A DNA stretch of 48,905 bases from UBA10438 sp964432155 (GCA_964432155.1 CAYSMF010000016.1:1-48905); one strand, 5' to 3'. Positions 35,418 to 44,563 are shown, numbered from the stretch's first letter. Program-made: numbers and translations. Notes: generated from the sequence alone by a model not told the origin.

Positions 35418-37112
35418 TTATCCGAGTTGATATTCCGCCATGCGGAACATGTACTTGAACAATCGATCAAGCGGCGTCTTTACAGCAGTGCGTGCCGGCG
35501 CGTTCGTAGGATTCTGCATATGCGTATTCCAGAGAGCGGTCCACTCATAGTATCGTCCACCGTTCATCAACACCTCCTCGGCTAGCATCATTGTGGTAGC
35601 CTCGCTGAATGGCACGGCAAAGAACACTTCATTAATCTGCTCAATCATGCCGAGCGGATCACCAACGTCGGTGAGCCCCTTGACAAACTCGACCGTATCG
35701 AGGATCGGCTTGCGACCAAGGGCGGCATTGCTTACCAACAGTCCATCAGTATATCCATTGCGCAGCGGAAGCGTGGCAGTGGTAAGCCACATACGATCGT
35801 AGTCAGGCGCTTGGTAGTATGCCTCCCACCCGGCGACGCTATTCGGATCGACAAAATCCATTTGCTGTCCGATCAACGCAGCCATCAACGAACCGTATAG
35901 TCGATTTGCAAGTGCCTTGTCAGTAGGGGCCGTCCAGGTTGGTGTCGATCGAAGGGTTCCTATCACAACGTCTGCTGGACTGCGAAGTTGACAGCCTCGG
36001 AGCTCCGTGTCGAAGAAGTGTTCCGATGCGAGGAGGCGCTGCAGAACAGGTCCGACCACGTATCCATTCGAACGGAGATCGGCTGCGAGTGGCTCGATGA
36101 TGTCTCGACGAACATCATCGGTAATGTTCGTGTTCACAAAGAAACGATACAGTCGTGTGACGATGTAGCGCGCTGTTGATGCTTGTTCGAAGAGCATGTC
36201 GAGAAGCTCATTGAGCTCTTCAATGCCCGCCTGCTGTCCGGTGCGCCCCTTGATGACGCGATTACCGAAGCGAGCAGAAAACACCTTGTCCGTAGTGTCG
36301 TGATTCGCTGCGATAAACACAACGTTCGGATTGTCGGCAAACAGCGGTGCGAATCGCGGTTCGTTATCACGATAGTCGCGATCGCCTCCAGTGACCGTGA
36401 TATCACGAATACCGAAGTCGCGCCATCCTGTGAGCACGCGTGCTGCAGCACGCACATCCTGTTCTGTATAGGTGGTGTAATCGTCTGGTCCGGCGAGTGG
36501 TCCCTTGCCCGTCGTAAACAGCTCCATCAACTCACGTGCGTAGTTCTCATTCGGCGAACCTTTGGTGTTTACGTTGCCGTTGAGGTATCTCAGCATCGCC
36601 GCATCGAGCGTAACACGACGTGCCATGTCCTTCACATTGCCGAAGGCATTGGCCCGCATGTATGCGAGAAGTTCGAATGAGAAGATCGCGTTCTGAACGA
36701 TCTGCATCTCCGTCGCGAAATGATTCGACCAGAAGAGCGTGAGCTTTTCATGAATCGACATCGGTCCGTGAATCATCGACTTCAGCCACCACTGCTTCGT
36801 GATGTTGTTGTAGAATGCTGGCCCCTTGCCGAGATCGTACCCGGTGGAGAGCTCCGGCTTCGTCTGATCGGTTACGAGTGATGTTTTGGTCCACACCTTT
36901 CCAGCAGCAGGAACCCACTGCGAATCGTCATTGGGGTGCGTCGGTGGTGCCGATGGCGCAACCGGCGTGAGCACCGATGTGAGCGTAGCATCCAGTCCGT
37001 TCTTTAGCGCAGCGGCAAGATCAGACGGCGAAGCACCGAATGAACATCGACGCAGTAGGTGCGCAGCTTCGCGCTTGCCCCAGGGTCCGGTGTATTTCGA
37101 TAGTGTCGACAT
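35418..37112 (-). CDS. DUF1800 family protein
   Basis: A 564-aa protein with the DUF1800 start pattern GKREAAHLLRRCSFGASPSD and the body marks KLTLFWSNHFATEM, GNVNTKGSPNENYARELMEL and FTTGKGPLAGPDDYTTYTEQ. No signal peptide is visible, although its partner DUF1501 is exported. I prefer the ATG at 37112 (GAGGA 4 nt before it) to the upstream ATG at 37133, which has no ribosome site and touches a TATGTTGA promoter-like box at 37134-37141. The two genes almost always occur together in such genomes; the function of the pair is not known to me. It may be carried out together with DUF1501. Confidence 0.92.
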   Translation of the reverse strand: MSTLSKYTGPWGKREAAHLLRRCSFGASPSDLAAALKNGLDATLTSVLTPVAPSAPPTHPNDDSQWVPAAGKVWTKTSLVTDQTKPELSTGYDLGKGPAFYNNITKQWWLKSMIHGPMSIHEKLTLFWSNHFATEMQIVQNAIFSFELLAYMRANAFGNVKDMARRVTLDAAMLRYLNGNVNTKGSPNENYARELMELFTTGKGPLAGPDDYTTYTEQDVRAAARVLTGWRDFGIRDITVTGGDRDYRDNEPRFAPLFADNPNVVFIAANHDTTDKVFSARFGNRVIKGRTGQQAGIEELNELLDMLFEQASTARYIVTRLYRFFVNTNITDDVRRDIIEPLAADLRSNGYVVGPVLQRLLASEHFFDTELRGCQLRSPADVVIGTLRSTPTWTAPTDKALANRLYGSLMAALIGQQMDFVDPNSVAGWEAYYQAPDYDRMWLTTATLPLRNGYTDGLLVSNAALGRKPILDTVEFVKGLTDVGDPLGMIEQINEVFFAVPFSEATTMMLAEEVLMNGGRYYEWTALWNTHMQNPTNAPARTAVKTPLDRLFKYMFRMAEYQLG

Positions 37113-37208
37113 CACATCCTCAAGAAATGCCATTCAACATACATCGTAAATCATGCTGAAGTGGAAACGTTACATCCGACTCATAGCATGTTATGGTCGT
37201 TTAACGAA

Positions 37209-37967
37209 CTATTCCAAGTCCTTGATCAGCGCCAGCGCATCCTGCTTACGCTGCGGATCACCAGGCTCCTGATTGCGCATGCCCGCAATCGTGCGTGCAT
37301 GGGCGATGGCACCTGCCTCGTCATCCATCTCGGCTAAACAGTTCGCATACTCAAGTTCGAACATGATAAAGCCCGGACGCAACTCGCGAGCACGCTTCAG
37401 ATTGCGGAACGCCTCATCAATCGAGCCCCATCCCAATCCAAGTGGCGAACGAAACAGCTTGGGCTTCTTTGCAAGATTCAAATGGGCGCGACCAAGAATG
37501 TAGTGCGCAGCAGCCAGCATTTTCGGTGTGTCGTTGTTCAACCGAATCGCCTGCGATGCATCATCGCGAACACGCGCGACCACGTCAGCGACACTGAAGA
37601 TGCCCTTGAAGAGCGCGATCTTTCCGTTCGCAGCAGCACGATAGACATACCCACCCATGCCTTTGGCATTTGCAGCAACGGCGCGATTCCCGTAGTCGAG
37701 GGCTTTCTCGTACAGCGCGAGCTGCTGCTGTTCGTTCCGCTCGTCGTTGCCAAGCAACACATGCAATCGCGCCATGCGATACAGCACATCATACGCGTTT
37801 GAGGCAGGAGGCTGCAATGCCGTGAGCGTGGCTTTGGCTGTGCGAAGATCCATCCGTTCAACTGCTTGATCAAACGCGGTACATGCTTGCTCCACGGGCG
37901 ACTGCGCCAGAAGCGCATACGGCGCAAGAAGGAGTGCGATGAGCAGGAGTCGACGAGCTATGATCAT
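37209..37967 (-). CDS. Exported TPR/helical-repeat protein
   Basis: A 252-aa protein with a signal peptide (MIIARRLLLIALLLAPYALL, cut near AQS) and then only alpha-helical repeat character. Repeat-like segments include YDVLYRMARLHVLLGNDE, KALDYGNRAVAANAKGMGGY, AAAHYILGRAHLNLAKKPKL and RARELRPGFIMFELEYANCL. The GKIALFKG...SVADVVARVRDDASQAIR order resembles the RMD (regulator of microtubule dynamics)-like TPR family found in bacteria, but that is weak evidence. It probably works as a periplasmic binding scaffold. The next gene on the strand starts 75 bp away, so it may be a separate unit. Confidence 0.8.
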   Translation of the reverse strand: MIIARRLLLIALLLAPYALLAQSPVEQACTAFDQAVERMDLRTAKATLTALQPPASNAYDVLYRMARLHVLLGNDERNEQQQLALYEKALDYGNRAVAANAKGMGGYVYRAAANGKIALFKGIFSVADVVARVRDDASQAIRLNNDTPKMLAAAHYILGRAHLNLAKKPKLFRSPLGLGWGSIDEAFRNLKRARELRPGFIMFELEYANCLAEMDDEAGAIAHARTIAGMRNQEPGDPQRKQDALALIKDLE

Positions 37968-38026
37968 ATTTCACCGTGGTTTGTACTGTCTGCGAATATC
38001 ACGAGCAACACCGAGAGAACACAGAG

Positions 38027-38034
38027 TATTTTCG
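38027..38034 (+). promoter_or_regulatory. Putative -7 promoter box (TATTTTCG)
   Basis: One base off TAnnTTTG and 26 nt before the ATG at 38061 of the membrane glycosyltransferase; a GGAG ribosome site lies between them. Confidence 0.45.
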
Positions 38035-38060
38035 TACCGCTTCTCTCTGGAGTCCACCAT

Positions 38061-39731
38061 ATGTCAATCCGCCGCACGCAAGTCCTCATTGTTCTCGTAT
38101 CTGCCCTCCTGTTCCTCCCGTTCTTAGGGGGCGTGCGGCTGTTCGACTGGGACGAAGTGAACTTCGCCGAGTGTGCGCGCGAGATGATCGTGACGGGCGA
38201 CTACATGCACATGCAGATCGACTTCCGTCCGTTCTACGAGAAGCCCCCTATCTTTATCTGGCTTCAAGTCCTCTGCATGAAGGTCTTCGGCATCAATGAG
38301 TTTGCCGCACGCCTCCCCAATGCACTCCTCGGAATCGTTACGATGCTCGTGCTGCACAGCATCGGCACACGCTTGTACTCCAACCGCATGGGCATCCTCT
38401 GGTGTGTTGTCTATGCGGGATCGCTCCTGCCGACGTTCTACTTCCACTCGGGAATCATCGATCCGCTCTTCAACCTGTTCATCTTCCTGAGCGTGTGGAG
38501 GATGATGAAATCGACGCAACAGCAAACGCTTCGCAATGCGTTGATCGCAGGTGTGTTTGCTGGTGCGGCTGTGATGACAAAGGGGCCCGTGGGGTTTGGG
38601 TTGGTGATGCTCACGACAGGCATCGCATGGATCGTGCTGCGTCGATCAATGCCGCTGCCATGGAAGCAAGTGCTCGTTGCAAGTGCAACAACGATTGCCA
38701 CAGCGTCGATCTGGTTCGTTGTCGACTACCTCCAGAACGGACCCACGTTTATCATGGAGAACCTCGCGTATCAGGTACGTCTGCTTACCACCGGCGATGC
38801 AGGTCACGAGCAGCCGTGGTACTACCATCCAGTCGTCGTTGCGATTGGTTGCTACCCTGCTTCCATGCTGATTGGAGGGGGCATCCGCAGCACCACCGAC
38901 GAAACACTACTGCAGCGCATGATGCGCGTGTGGATGATCGTGCTTGGTGCCGTCGTGCTCGTGGTGTTCTCCCTGGTGAAGACCAAGATCGTCCACTATA
39001 GTTCGATGACGTATCTGCCGCTGACCTTCCTTGCAGCATTGGCGCTCGAGCGTATGTGGGCATCACGTGGTCGCTGGAAGCTTCCAACAACGATCGGACT
39101 CAGCATCGTGGGCGTTATACTCACAAGTGCAACCGTGTTGGTACCATGGGCATTTCAACATCGCGATGCGCTTCTCGCGCTTCCGTCATTCCGCGACAAG
39201 TATCTGCGTGCAGCAATCATGCGTGATGTTGACTGGGTCGGCATCGAACCATGGATCGGACTCGTGCTCTTCTTCGGATTGCTTGCAGCATGGCTTCTGC
39301 AACGTCGTGGAAACCTACCTGCGAGTATCGGTGTGCTCTTCGGAAGTGTGATGCTCTTCGTTGCATTGTTTCTTCCGCTCGTTGCTCCACGCATTGAGCC
39401 GTACACGCAGGGGGCTGCGCTGGACTTCTACGAGTCGCTCAAGGGCAAGGATGTCTATGTGAAGCCGCTCACAATGAAGAGCTACGCTCACCTCTTTTAC
39501 ACGGACAAGCCTCGGCACCTCAGCGGTGCAGCGAAGGGGATCGCCGTAGATGCATGGGAGCCATGGCTCCTTGAGGGCGCAATCGACAAGCCGGCCTACT
39601 TTGTTGCACGCATCACGGATGCGGATCAGTGGCGCACACATCCCAACCTACGCGTTGTTCGCGAGGAGGGTGGCTTTGTGATCTTCGAGCGGATTACTTC
39701 CGAGGCGTCGTTGCAACCCCGTACCCGCTGA
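38061..39731 (+). CDS. Glycosyltransferase family 39 (ArnT/PMT-like) membrane protein
   Basis: A 556-aa integral membrane glycosyltransferase of GT-C fold. The first periplasmic loop has the catalytic acid pattern: LFDWDEVNFAECAREM with two acidic residues after the first helix, and FRPFYEKPPIFIWLQ, as in ArnT and PMT enzymes that use polyprenyl-phosphate sugars. About 11-12 hydrophobic helices follow, then a short periplasmic C-terminal domain. The start at 38061 is set by the first helix; the longer in-frame reading from 37866 runs across the divergent gene. Lipid A or protein glycosylation are the usual targets; which applies is open. The 3' end overlaps the DUF1573 gene by 38 bp. Confidence 0.9.
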   Translation: MSIRRTQVLIVLVSALLFLPFLGGVRLFDWDEVNFAECAREMIVTGDYMHMQIDFRPFYEKPPIFIWLQVLCMKVFGINEFAARLPNALLGIVTMLVLHSIGTRLYSNRMGILWCVVYAGSLLPTFYFHSGIIDPLFNLFIFLSVWRMMKSTQQQTLRNALIAGVFAGAAVMTKGPVGFGLVMLTTGIAWIVLRRSMPLPWKQVLVASATTIATASIWFVVDYLQNGPTFIMENLAYQVRLLTTGDAGHEQPWYYHPVVVAIGCYPASMLIGGGIRSTTDETLLQRMMRVWMIVLGAVVLVVFSLVKTKIVHYSSMTYLPLTFLAALALERMWASRGRWKLPTTIGLSIVGVILTSATVLVPWAFQHRDALLALPSFRDKYLRAAIMRDVDWVGIEPWIGLVLFFGLLAAWLLQRRGNLPASIGVLFGSVMLFVALFLPLVAPRIEPYTQGAALDFYESLKGKDVYVKPLTMKSYAHLFYTDKPRHLSGAAKGIAVDAWEPWLLEGAIDKPAYFVARITDADQWRTHPNLRVVREEGGFVIFERITSEASLQPRTR

Positions 39732-40428
39732 GCTCGATCGCTTCGTATCCCACGAGGGATGTCTGAAGTGTTGCCATCACATTGAACGGACCCGGCGCTG
39801 TGGGTGTGTACTCAAACGTGATCTTGACACGCTGTCCACGAGCAACCTGCACAGGCATGGGTGTAACCACACGCACACCCGGTGTTGGTGTGATCGCGGT
39901 GATTGACACAACGGTGTCGGCATTCACCGTGAGTTCGACTTCGGCAAGCGACGGTGTACCTACATCACCACGATTGAAGGCGAGAAATCCACTCTCGAGT
40001 TGAATCGGTCGCAGTACGTCGGCATTCAAGCGTACAACATGTGCGCCACTTGGATCGTTGGAAAACACAGTGAGGTACTTCGATAGCTTACCGCTTCCTG
40101 CAGGAAGCGTGATCGTAATACGCATTGTTGTTTGCTGACCAGGAGCGAGGACTTTCGTGTCGAGCGGAGCCGACGTACATCCACACTGCACGCGCACCTC
40201 GCCGATCTCGAGTGTACTATCACCAGCATTGGTGATCGTTACGGTGCGATGAATCTGCTGGTCTTCCTTCTTCGGCGTTGGAGGAATCACCGTGCCCCAC
40301 GATACCTCGTTGTCCATGACCAGGCGTGGTTGCGCATTGAGATGTTGTGGCGCAGCAACCGCCGTGATGATGATCGCCATCACGATGATGAGCATGTTGT
40401 GCATTCGCAGTAGTTTCGTTGTATGCAT
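39694..40428 (-). CDS. Exported DUF1573 protein
   Basis: A 244-aa exported protein. The signal peptide starts MHTTKLLRMHNMLIIVMAII with Lys and Arg in its n-region, which supports the ATG at 40428 rather than the later ATGs at 40404 and 40395. An Ig-like DUF1573 domain occupies about 45-140 (SWGTVIPPTPKKEDQQIHRT, VQCGCTSAPLDTKVLAPGQQ), the CGCT motif being typical, and a second Ig-like domain follows. The function is unknown; such proteins are periplasmic or surface-attached. Its start codon and that of the divergent lytic transglycosylase share the six bases ATGCAT. Confidence 0.85.
   Translation of the reverse strand: MHTTKLLRMHNMLIIVMAIIITAVAAPQHLNAQPRLVMDNEVSWGTVIPPTPKKEDQQIHRTVTITNAGDSTLEIGEVRVQCGCTSAPLDTKVLAPGQQTTMRITITLPAGSGKLSKYLTVFSNDPSGAHVVRLNADVLRPIQLESGFLAFNRGDVGTPSLAEVELTVNADTVVSITAITPTPGVRVVTPMPVQVARGQRVKITFEYTPTAPGPFNVMATLQTSLVGYEAIELSGYGVATTPRK
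40411..40418 (+). promoter_or_regulatory. Putative -7 promoter box (TAGTTTCG) directly before ATG 40423
   Basis: TAGTTTCG-TTGT-ATG: one base off TAnnTTTG, 4 nt before the start codon of the lytic transglycosylase, and inside the coding part of the divergent DUF1573 gene. Confidence 0.5.
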
Positions 40429-41355
40429 CGACTCGTTGTTTGTAGTTACGTTTTTCTTGCTGTTGCGTTGACGTCTATTGCATGTCAAGCTCAGCACAGC
40501 GGTGGAGACGATCTCCTCCCAGCTCCCAGTGTTGGACAAACCCATCTTTCGCGCGCACTACAACGTGCTCGCGCTAGCGGCGTCGACTCTGCATTTCTTG
40601 CCGGTGTAGTGCTTGCACCAGGAACGGCATTCGACGAAAAGTACGTCCGCGTGAACGTCACAAACTACGCGTCCAAACCGGATTACAGCTTCAACCTCAC
40701 GCCGCAGTCCGTCGACAAAGTGCGTGCATTTCTGGCTAAGCACGACTCCTTGCTGCGTCGTGCCGATTCCATCTATGGCGTGCCGAAGGAAGTTATCGCA
40801 TCACTGCTGTGGGTTGAATCCAAACACGGTGTGGTCCTCGGAAAGAACCACGTGGTCAGCGTCTACCTGAGCACACTCCTCGCAAGCGACAGTGAGTTCG
40901 TCGACAAGAATACTGCCGCCGTCATGACGGCACAGAAGATTGACTCGACGAAGATCGACAGCGTGCGTGCTGCTATTCAGAAGCGTGCCGACCGCAAAGT
41001 GAAGTGGTCTGTCGAGCAACTCAAGGCCCTTCAGGAGATTCACCGTCGACGCACGATGAACGTGCATACACTTCACGGATCCTGGGCCGGCGCATTCGGT
41101 ATGCCGCAGTTCATTCCTTCGTCGTACCTCTCGTGGGCAGCTGACGGAAACAACGACGGCATCATTGATCTCAACGATCTCAATGATGCCGTGGTAAGTG
41201 TCGCTAACTACTTGCGGAAGAATGGCTGGGGATCAGCAGAGTCGCAACAGCGAGCCGCCGTGCATCACTACAACAACAGCAATGCCTACGTCGACTGCGT
41301 GCTGACGCTCGCGGCCAAGGTTAGTGGCCAGCCAGCTTCTCAGCCTCGCCAATAA
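40423..41355 (+). CDS. MltB-like lytic murein transglycosylase
   Basis: A 310-aa exported peptidoglycan-cleaving enzyme. The signal peptide MHRLVVCSYVFLAVALTSIA ends near CQAQ; a lipid-anchored form via the Cys is possible. The catalytic glutamate is in YGVPKEVIASLLWVESKHG, and the family order continues with GSWAGAFGMPQFIPSSY and DGNNDGIIDLNDLNDAVVSV then ANYLRKNGW. It cuts the MurNAc-GlcNAc bond and leaves 1,6-anhydro ends in the periplasm. The message may be leaderless (box 4 nt upstream). Its end overlaps pepF by 35 bp. Confidence 0.92.
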   Translation: MHRLVVCSYVFLAVALTSIACQAQHSGGDDLLPAPSVGQTHLSRALQRARASGVDSAFLAGVVLAPGTAFDEKYVRVNVTNYASKPDYSFNLTPQSVDKVRAFLAKHDSLLRRADSIYGVPKEVIASLLWVESKHGVVLGKNHVVSVYLSTLLASDSEFVDKNTAAVMTAQKIDSTKIDSVRAAIQKRADRKVKWSVEQLKALQEIHRRRTMNVHTLHGSWAGAFGMPQFIPSSYLSWAADGNNDGIIDLNDLNDAVVSVANYLRKNGWGSAESQQRAAVHHYNNSNAYVDCVLTLAAKVSGQPASQPRQ

Positions 41356-43099
41356 AGCGCTCAACAACTGCCAGACCCTGGTTCCAGAACGTTGGGTCTG
41401 TGATGTCAACGCCAAGTGGCGCAAGCAACTGCTCCGGACGCTTTGAGCCGCCCGCAGCGAGAAGGTTCATGTACTCTGGAACAAAGCCAGCTGGATCCTT
41501 CTGGTACAGCTCGTACAGTGCCAGCACAAGCAGCTCACCAAACGAGTACGCATACACGTAGCCCGGCGTCGAGATAAAGTGCGAGATGTACGACCACCAT
41601 GTCTCATATCCCGGACGAAGCACGACGGCATCACCAAACTGCTCGCTTTGTGTGCGCAGCCAGATGTCGTTGATCTGCGCAACGCTCAGTTCGCCTTCCG
41701 CGCGACGTGTGGTGTGCATTGCATGTTCAAAGCGGTTGAGTGCGATCTGACGGAAGATGGTGTTCACCATGCCGTCGATCTTCGACATCATGAGCGCAAG
41801 CTTTTCTTCCTGCGTCGTCGTCGACTCCATCAGCTTTTTGAATGTCAGCATCTCGCCAAACACACTTGCCGTTTCCGCAACCGTAAGCGGTGTGTACATC
41901 AGCAACGAGCCAGCTGAGCGAGAGAGATACTGATGGATGCCATGACCCATTTCGTGCGCAAGCGTCTCGACGTCGCGTGATGTGCCGGTGAAGTTCGTGA
42001 AGATGTACGGGTGAGCAGATGCACATGTTGGCGCTGCATAGGCTCCAGAGCGCTTGCCCTTTTTGACCGGTGCATGGATCCAATTGCGATCGAAGAACAT
42101 CGCTGCAATCTCACCAGCCTTTGGATCGAAGTCGGCATATGTTTCGATCACGATGTCCTTGGCTTCCTGCCACGTCCAGTGACGCGACTCCGAGCCGACG
42201 GCAGCATTACGATCGTAATCATAGAACGTGTCGAGTCCGAGCAGGCTTTTCTTGAGTCCGTACGCACGATGCACAAGATCGTAGCGCTTCACGACACTCT
42301 GAATCAACGTCTCAACGGCTGCATCAGAAACTTCGTTGCTCTTGTTGCGACTCGAGATCCATGTTGGATACTTGCGCAGTTGGTCGGTTGCTTCGCAATC
42401 GGCAATGATCGTATTGAACACATAGGCATGTTGCTCGACGCCCTTCGTCAGGCCTGCAGAAAGAGCATCAGCAGCGTCCTTGCGAAGGTCACGGTCGGCA
42501 TCAAACATCAACCGTGATACGGATGCCAACGGCATCTCTTCGCCGCGCACGGTAAACGATGCACCATTCATAAGCACGTCGTGCAGACGTACCCACGAGC
42601 TGCGCGACGTATTCGCCTTCGCCGACATCACGCGCTCACCATCCTCGGTAAGCATGTGTGCTTTTTCCTCGATGATACTCTCAAGCCAGTGACGGCGAGA
42701 TGTCATCTCCGGAGCATCAAGAAGATCGTTCAGACGTGCATCCGGCAGTTGCGTGATCTGCACCGTGAAGAACACGGTGTGACTCGACGCACGAGCCGAC
42801 ACTTCACGAACGCGCTGAAGCAAACGTCCGTAGTCTGCATTGTTCGAATCCGTCGAGTACATCAGGTTCACAAAGGAACCCATGCGGATGTAGGTCTCCG
42901 ACAGTTGCTCGTACTCCTGAACCATCATCATGAAGTCAGCAATGGAGAGCGATCCGATCTTCCCATACCAGCGATCACTAAACGCCTTCGAGCGTTCTTC
43001 AATCGTCGAAAGATCCTTGCCTAGTCCATCATCACCAACGCTTGGATAGAGATCAGAAAGATCCCACACGACATTCTCAGCACCTGTCTCGATTTGCAT
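41321..43099 (-). CDS. pepF: Oligoendopeptidase F (M3 family)
   Basis: A 592-aa cytosolic zinc peptidase that cleaves short peptides. The zinc motif is HEMGH in VETLAHEMGHGIHQYLS (about 382), with the third ligand Glu in TVAETASVFGEML. The N-terminal MQIETGAENVVWDLSDLYPS and the helical lid are typical of the PepF branch. It starts 40 nt after the asnS stop on the same strand, so the two may be co-transcribed. Full length with no odd features. Confidence 0.95.
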   Translation of the reverse strand: MQIETGAENVVWDLSDLYPSVGDDGLGKDLSTIEERSKAFSDRWYGKIGSLSIADFMMMVQEYEQLSETYIRMGSFVNLMYSTDSNNADYGRLLQRVREVSARASSHTVFFTVQITQLPDARLNDLLDAPEMTSRRHWLESIIEEKAHMLTEDGERVMSAKANTSRSSWVRLHDVLMNGASFTVRGEEMPLASVSRLMFDADRDLRKDAADALSAGLTKGVEQHAYVFNTIIADCEATDQLRKYPTWISSRNKSNEVSDAAVETLIQSVVKRYDLVHRAYGLKKSLLGLDTFYDYDRNAAVGSESRHWTWQEAKDIVIETYADFDPKAGEIAAMFFDRNWIHAPVKKGKRSGAYAAPTCASAHPYIFTNFTGTSRDVETLAHEMGHGIHQYLSRSAGSLLMYTPLTVAETASVFGEMLTFKKLMESTTTQEEKLALMMSKIDGMVNTIFRQIALNRFEHAMHTTRRAEGELSVAQINDIWLRTQSEQFGDAVVLRPGYETWWSYISHFISTPGYVYAYSFGELLVLALYELYQKDPAGFVPEYMNLLAAGGSKRPEQLLAPLGVDITDPTFWNQGLAVVERFIGEAEKLAGH

Positions 43100-43139
43100 G
43101 TCAACTCTGGTAGTTCGTTGCTCGCAGGGGGCGAACAGC

Positions 43140-44492
43140 TTATGGATGAATACGGTAAATCATTCGTGGGAATGGGATCACTTCGCGAATGTGCTCTGCG
43201 CCAGTAATCCACTTCACGGTGCGTTCAACACCGAGGCCGAACCCTGAGTGCGGGACCGAGCCAAACTTCCGGAGATCGAGATACCATTGGAATGCTTCTT
43301 GAGGAAGGTTCTCATGCAGGATACGCTCGAGAAGAAGATCATGATCGTCTTCACGCTGCGAACCACCGATGATTTCGCCAGCCCCTTCCGGAGCAAGCAT
43401 GTCCATCGCAAGCACAACCTTCTGGTTTTCCGGATCGCGCTTCATGTAGAACGCCTTCACCTCTGTTGGGTAGCGGTGAATGATGCACGGACGATCGAAC
43501 TGCTGCATGATGGCTTCTTCCTGTGGCGCACCAAAGTCTTCGCCCCATGGGAAGTCAACTTGAATCTCTGATCCATCAGGTTGCTTGCGATTCAACTTCA
43601 CGTCGTTCTTGTTAAGCCACTCAACAGCTTCGGTGTACGACATGCGATAGAAGGGGCGACGCACCGCTTCGAGTTTCGATACGTCACGTCCGAGTGTTGC
43701 GAGTTCGCGCTGACATGTCTTGAGGACTGTTTGCACGATGTACTCAACGAGATCTTCGGCAAGATCCATATCGTCGTTGAGATCGAAGTAGGCCATCTCT
43801 GGCTCCACCATCCAGAACTCTGTGAGGTGGCGACGTGTCTTCGACTTTTCAGCGCGGAAGGTTGGACCAAACGTGTACACCTTACCAAGCGCCATGGCAC
43901 TTGCTTCGGCATAGAGCTGTCCAGACTGCGTCAGATACGCCTTGCCAAGATCGAAGTACTCTGTCTCGAACAACGTCGACGTACCTTCACACGCGTTTGG
44001 CGTGAAGATCGGCGAGTCCATCAAGCGGAACCCATTGCCATCGAAGAAGTCGCGGATTGCCTTGATCACGGTTGCACGCACGCGCATGATCGCATGCTGA
44101 CGTGCGGAGCGCAGCCACAAGTGACGATGCGCCATCAGGAATTCTACACCGTGTTCCTTTGGAGAAATCGGATAGTCCTTCGCGGTTTGCCACACACGGA
44201 TATTCGTTACGTCGAGCTCGACGCCTGTTGGCGAGCGCTCTTCCTTGCGTACTGTGCCTGTGATCGACACCGATGATTCTTGCGTGAGTCCTTGCGCAGC
44301 CGTGGCGATATCCTCGGCTACATTTGGCTTGAACAGGACGCATTGCACCGTGCCGCTTCCGTCGCGGAGCTTGATGAAGACGAGTTTGCCTTTTTCCGTT
44401 TTGTCGTACACCCAACCATTGAGTGTTACCTCTTCTCCGACGTGATCGGCGAGGTGTTCAACAGAAACGAAGCTTTTGTAGCGGGACTCCAT
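43140..44492 (-). CDS. asnS: Asparaginyl-tRNA synthetase
   Basis: A 450-aa class II aminoacyl-tRNA synthetase. The OB-fold anticodon-binding domain occupies about 20-110 (VTLNGWVYDKTEKGKLVFIK). The class II core follows with motif 2 in FRAEKSKTRRHLTEFWMVEP and motif 3 at the end (GFGLGVERTVKWI, then IREVIPFPRMIYRIHP). EIIGGSQREDDHDLLL supports AsnRS over AspRS. A TAGATTTG box lies at 44531-44538 on this strand, giving a leader of about 30 nt. Presence of AsnRS indicates direct charging of tRNA-Asn. Confidence 0.95.
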   Translation of the reverse strand: MESRYKSFVSVEHLADHVGEEVTLNGWVYDKTEKGKLVFIKLRDGSGTVQCVLFKPNVAEDIATAAQGLTQESSVSITGTVRKEERSPTGVELDVTNIRVWQTAKDYPISPKEHGVEFLMAHRHLWLRSARQHAIMRVRATVIKAIRDFFDGNGFRLMDSPIFTPNACEGTSTLFETEYFDLGKAYLTQSGQLYAEASAMALGKVYTFGPTFRAEKSKTRRHLTEFWMVEPEMAYFDLNDDMDLAEDLVEYIVQTVLKTCQRELATLGRDVSKLEAVRRPFYRMSYTEAVEWLNKNDVKLNRKQPDGSEIQVDFPWGEDFGAPQEEAIMQQFDRPCIIHRYPTEVKAFYMKRDPENQKVVLAMDMLAPEGAGEIIGGSQREDDHDLLLERILHENLPQEAFQWYLDLRKFGSVPHSGFGLGVERTVKWITGAEHIREVIPFPRMIYRIHP

Positions 44493-44530
44493 ATCGGGTG
44501 CCTATGCATTGCCAGTGAAAATCAGAATGG

Positions 44531-44538
44531 CAAATCTA
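44531..44538 (-). promoter_or_regulatory. Putative -7 promoter box (TAGATTTG) of asnS
   Basis: An exact TAnnTTTG on the minus strand, 38 nt before the asnS ATG at 44492. It is identical to the box at 7584-7591. Confidence 0.55.
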
Positions 44539-44563
44539 CGACACCGGCGCCGTCGGCATGGCA

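Noticed and set aside
37866..38060. Longer N-terminus for the membrane glycosyltransferase
   Set aside because: It would overlap the divergent helical-repeat gene and its promoter; the first helix and GGAG site support 38061.
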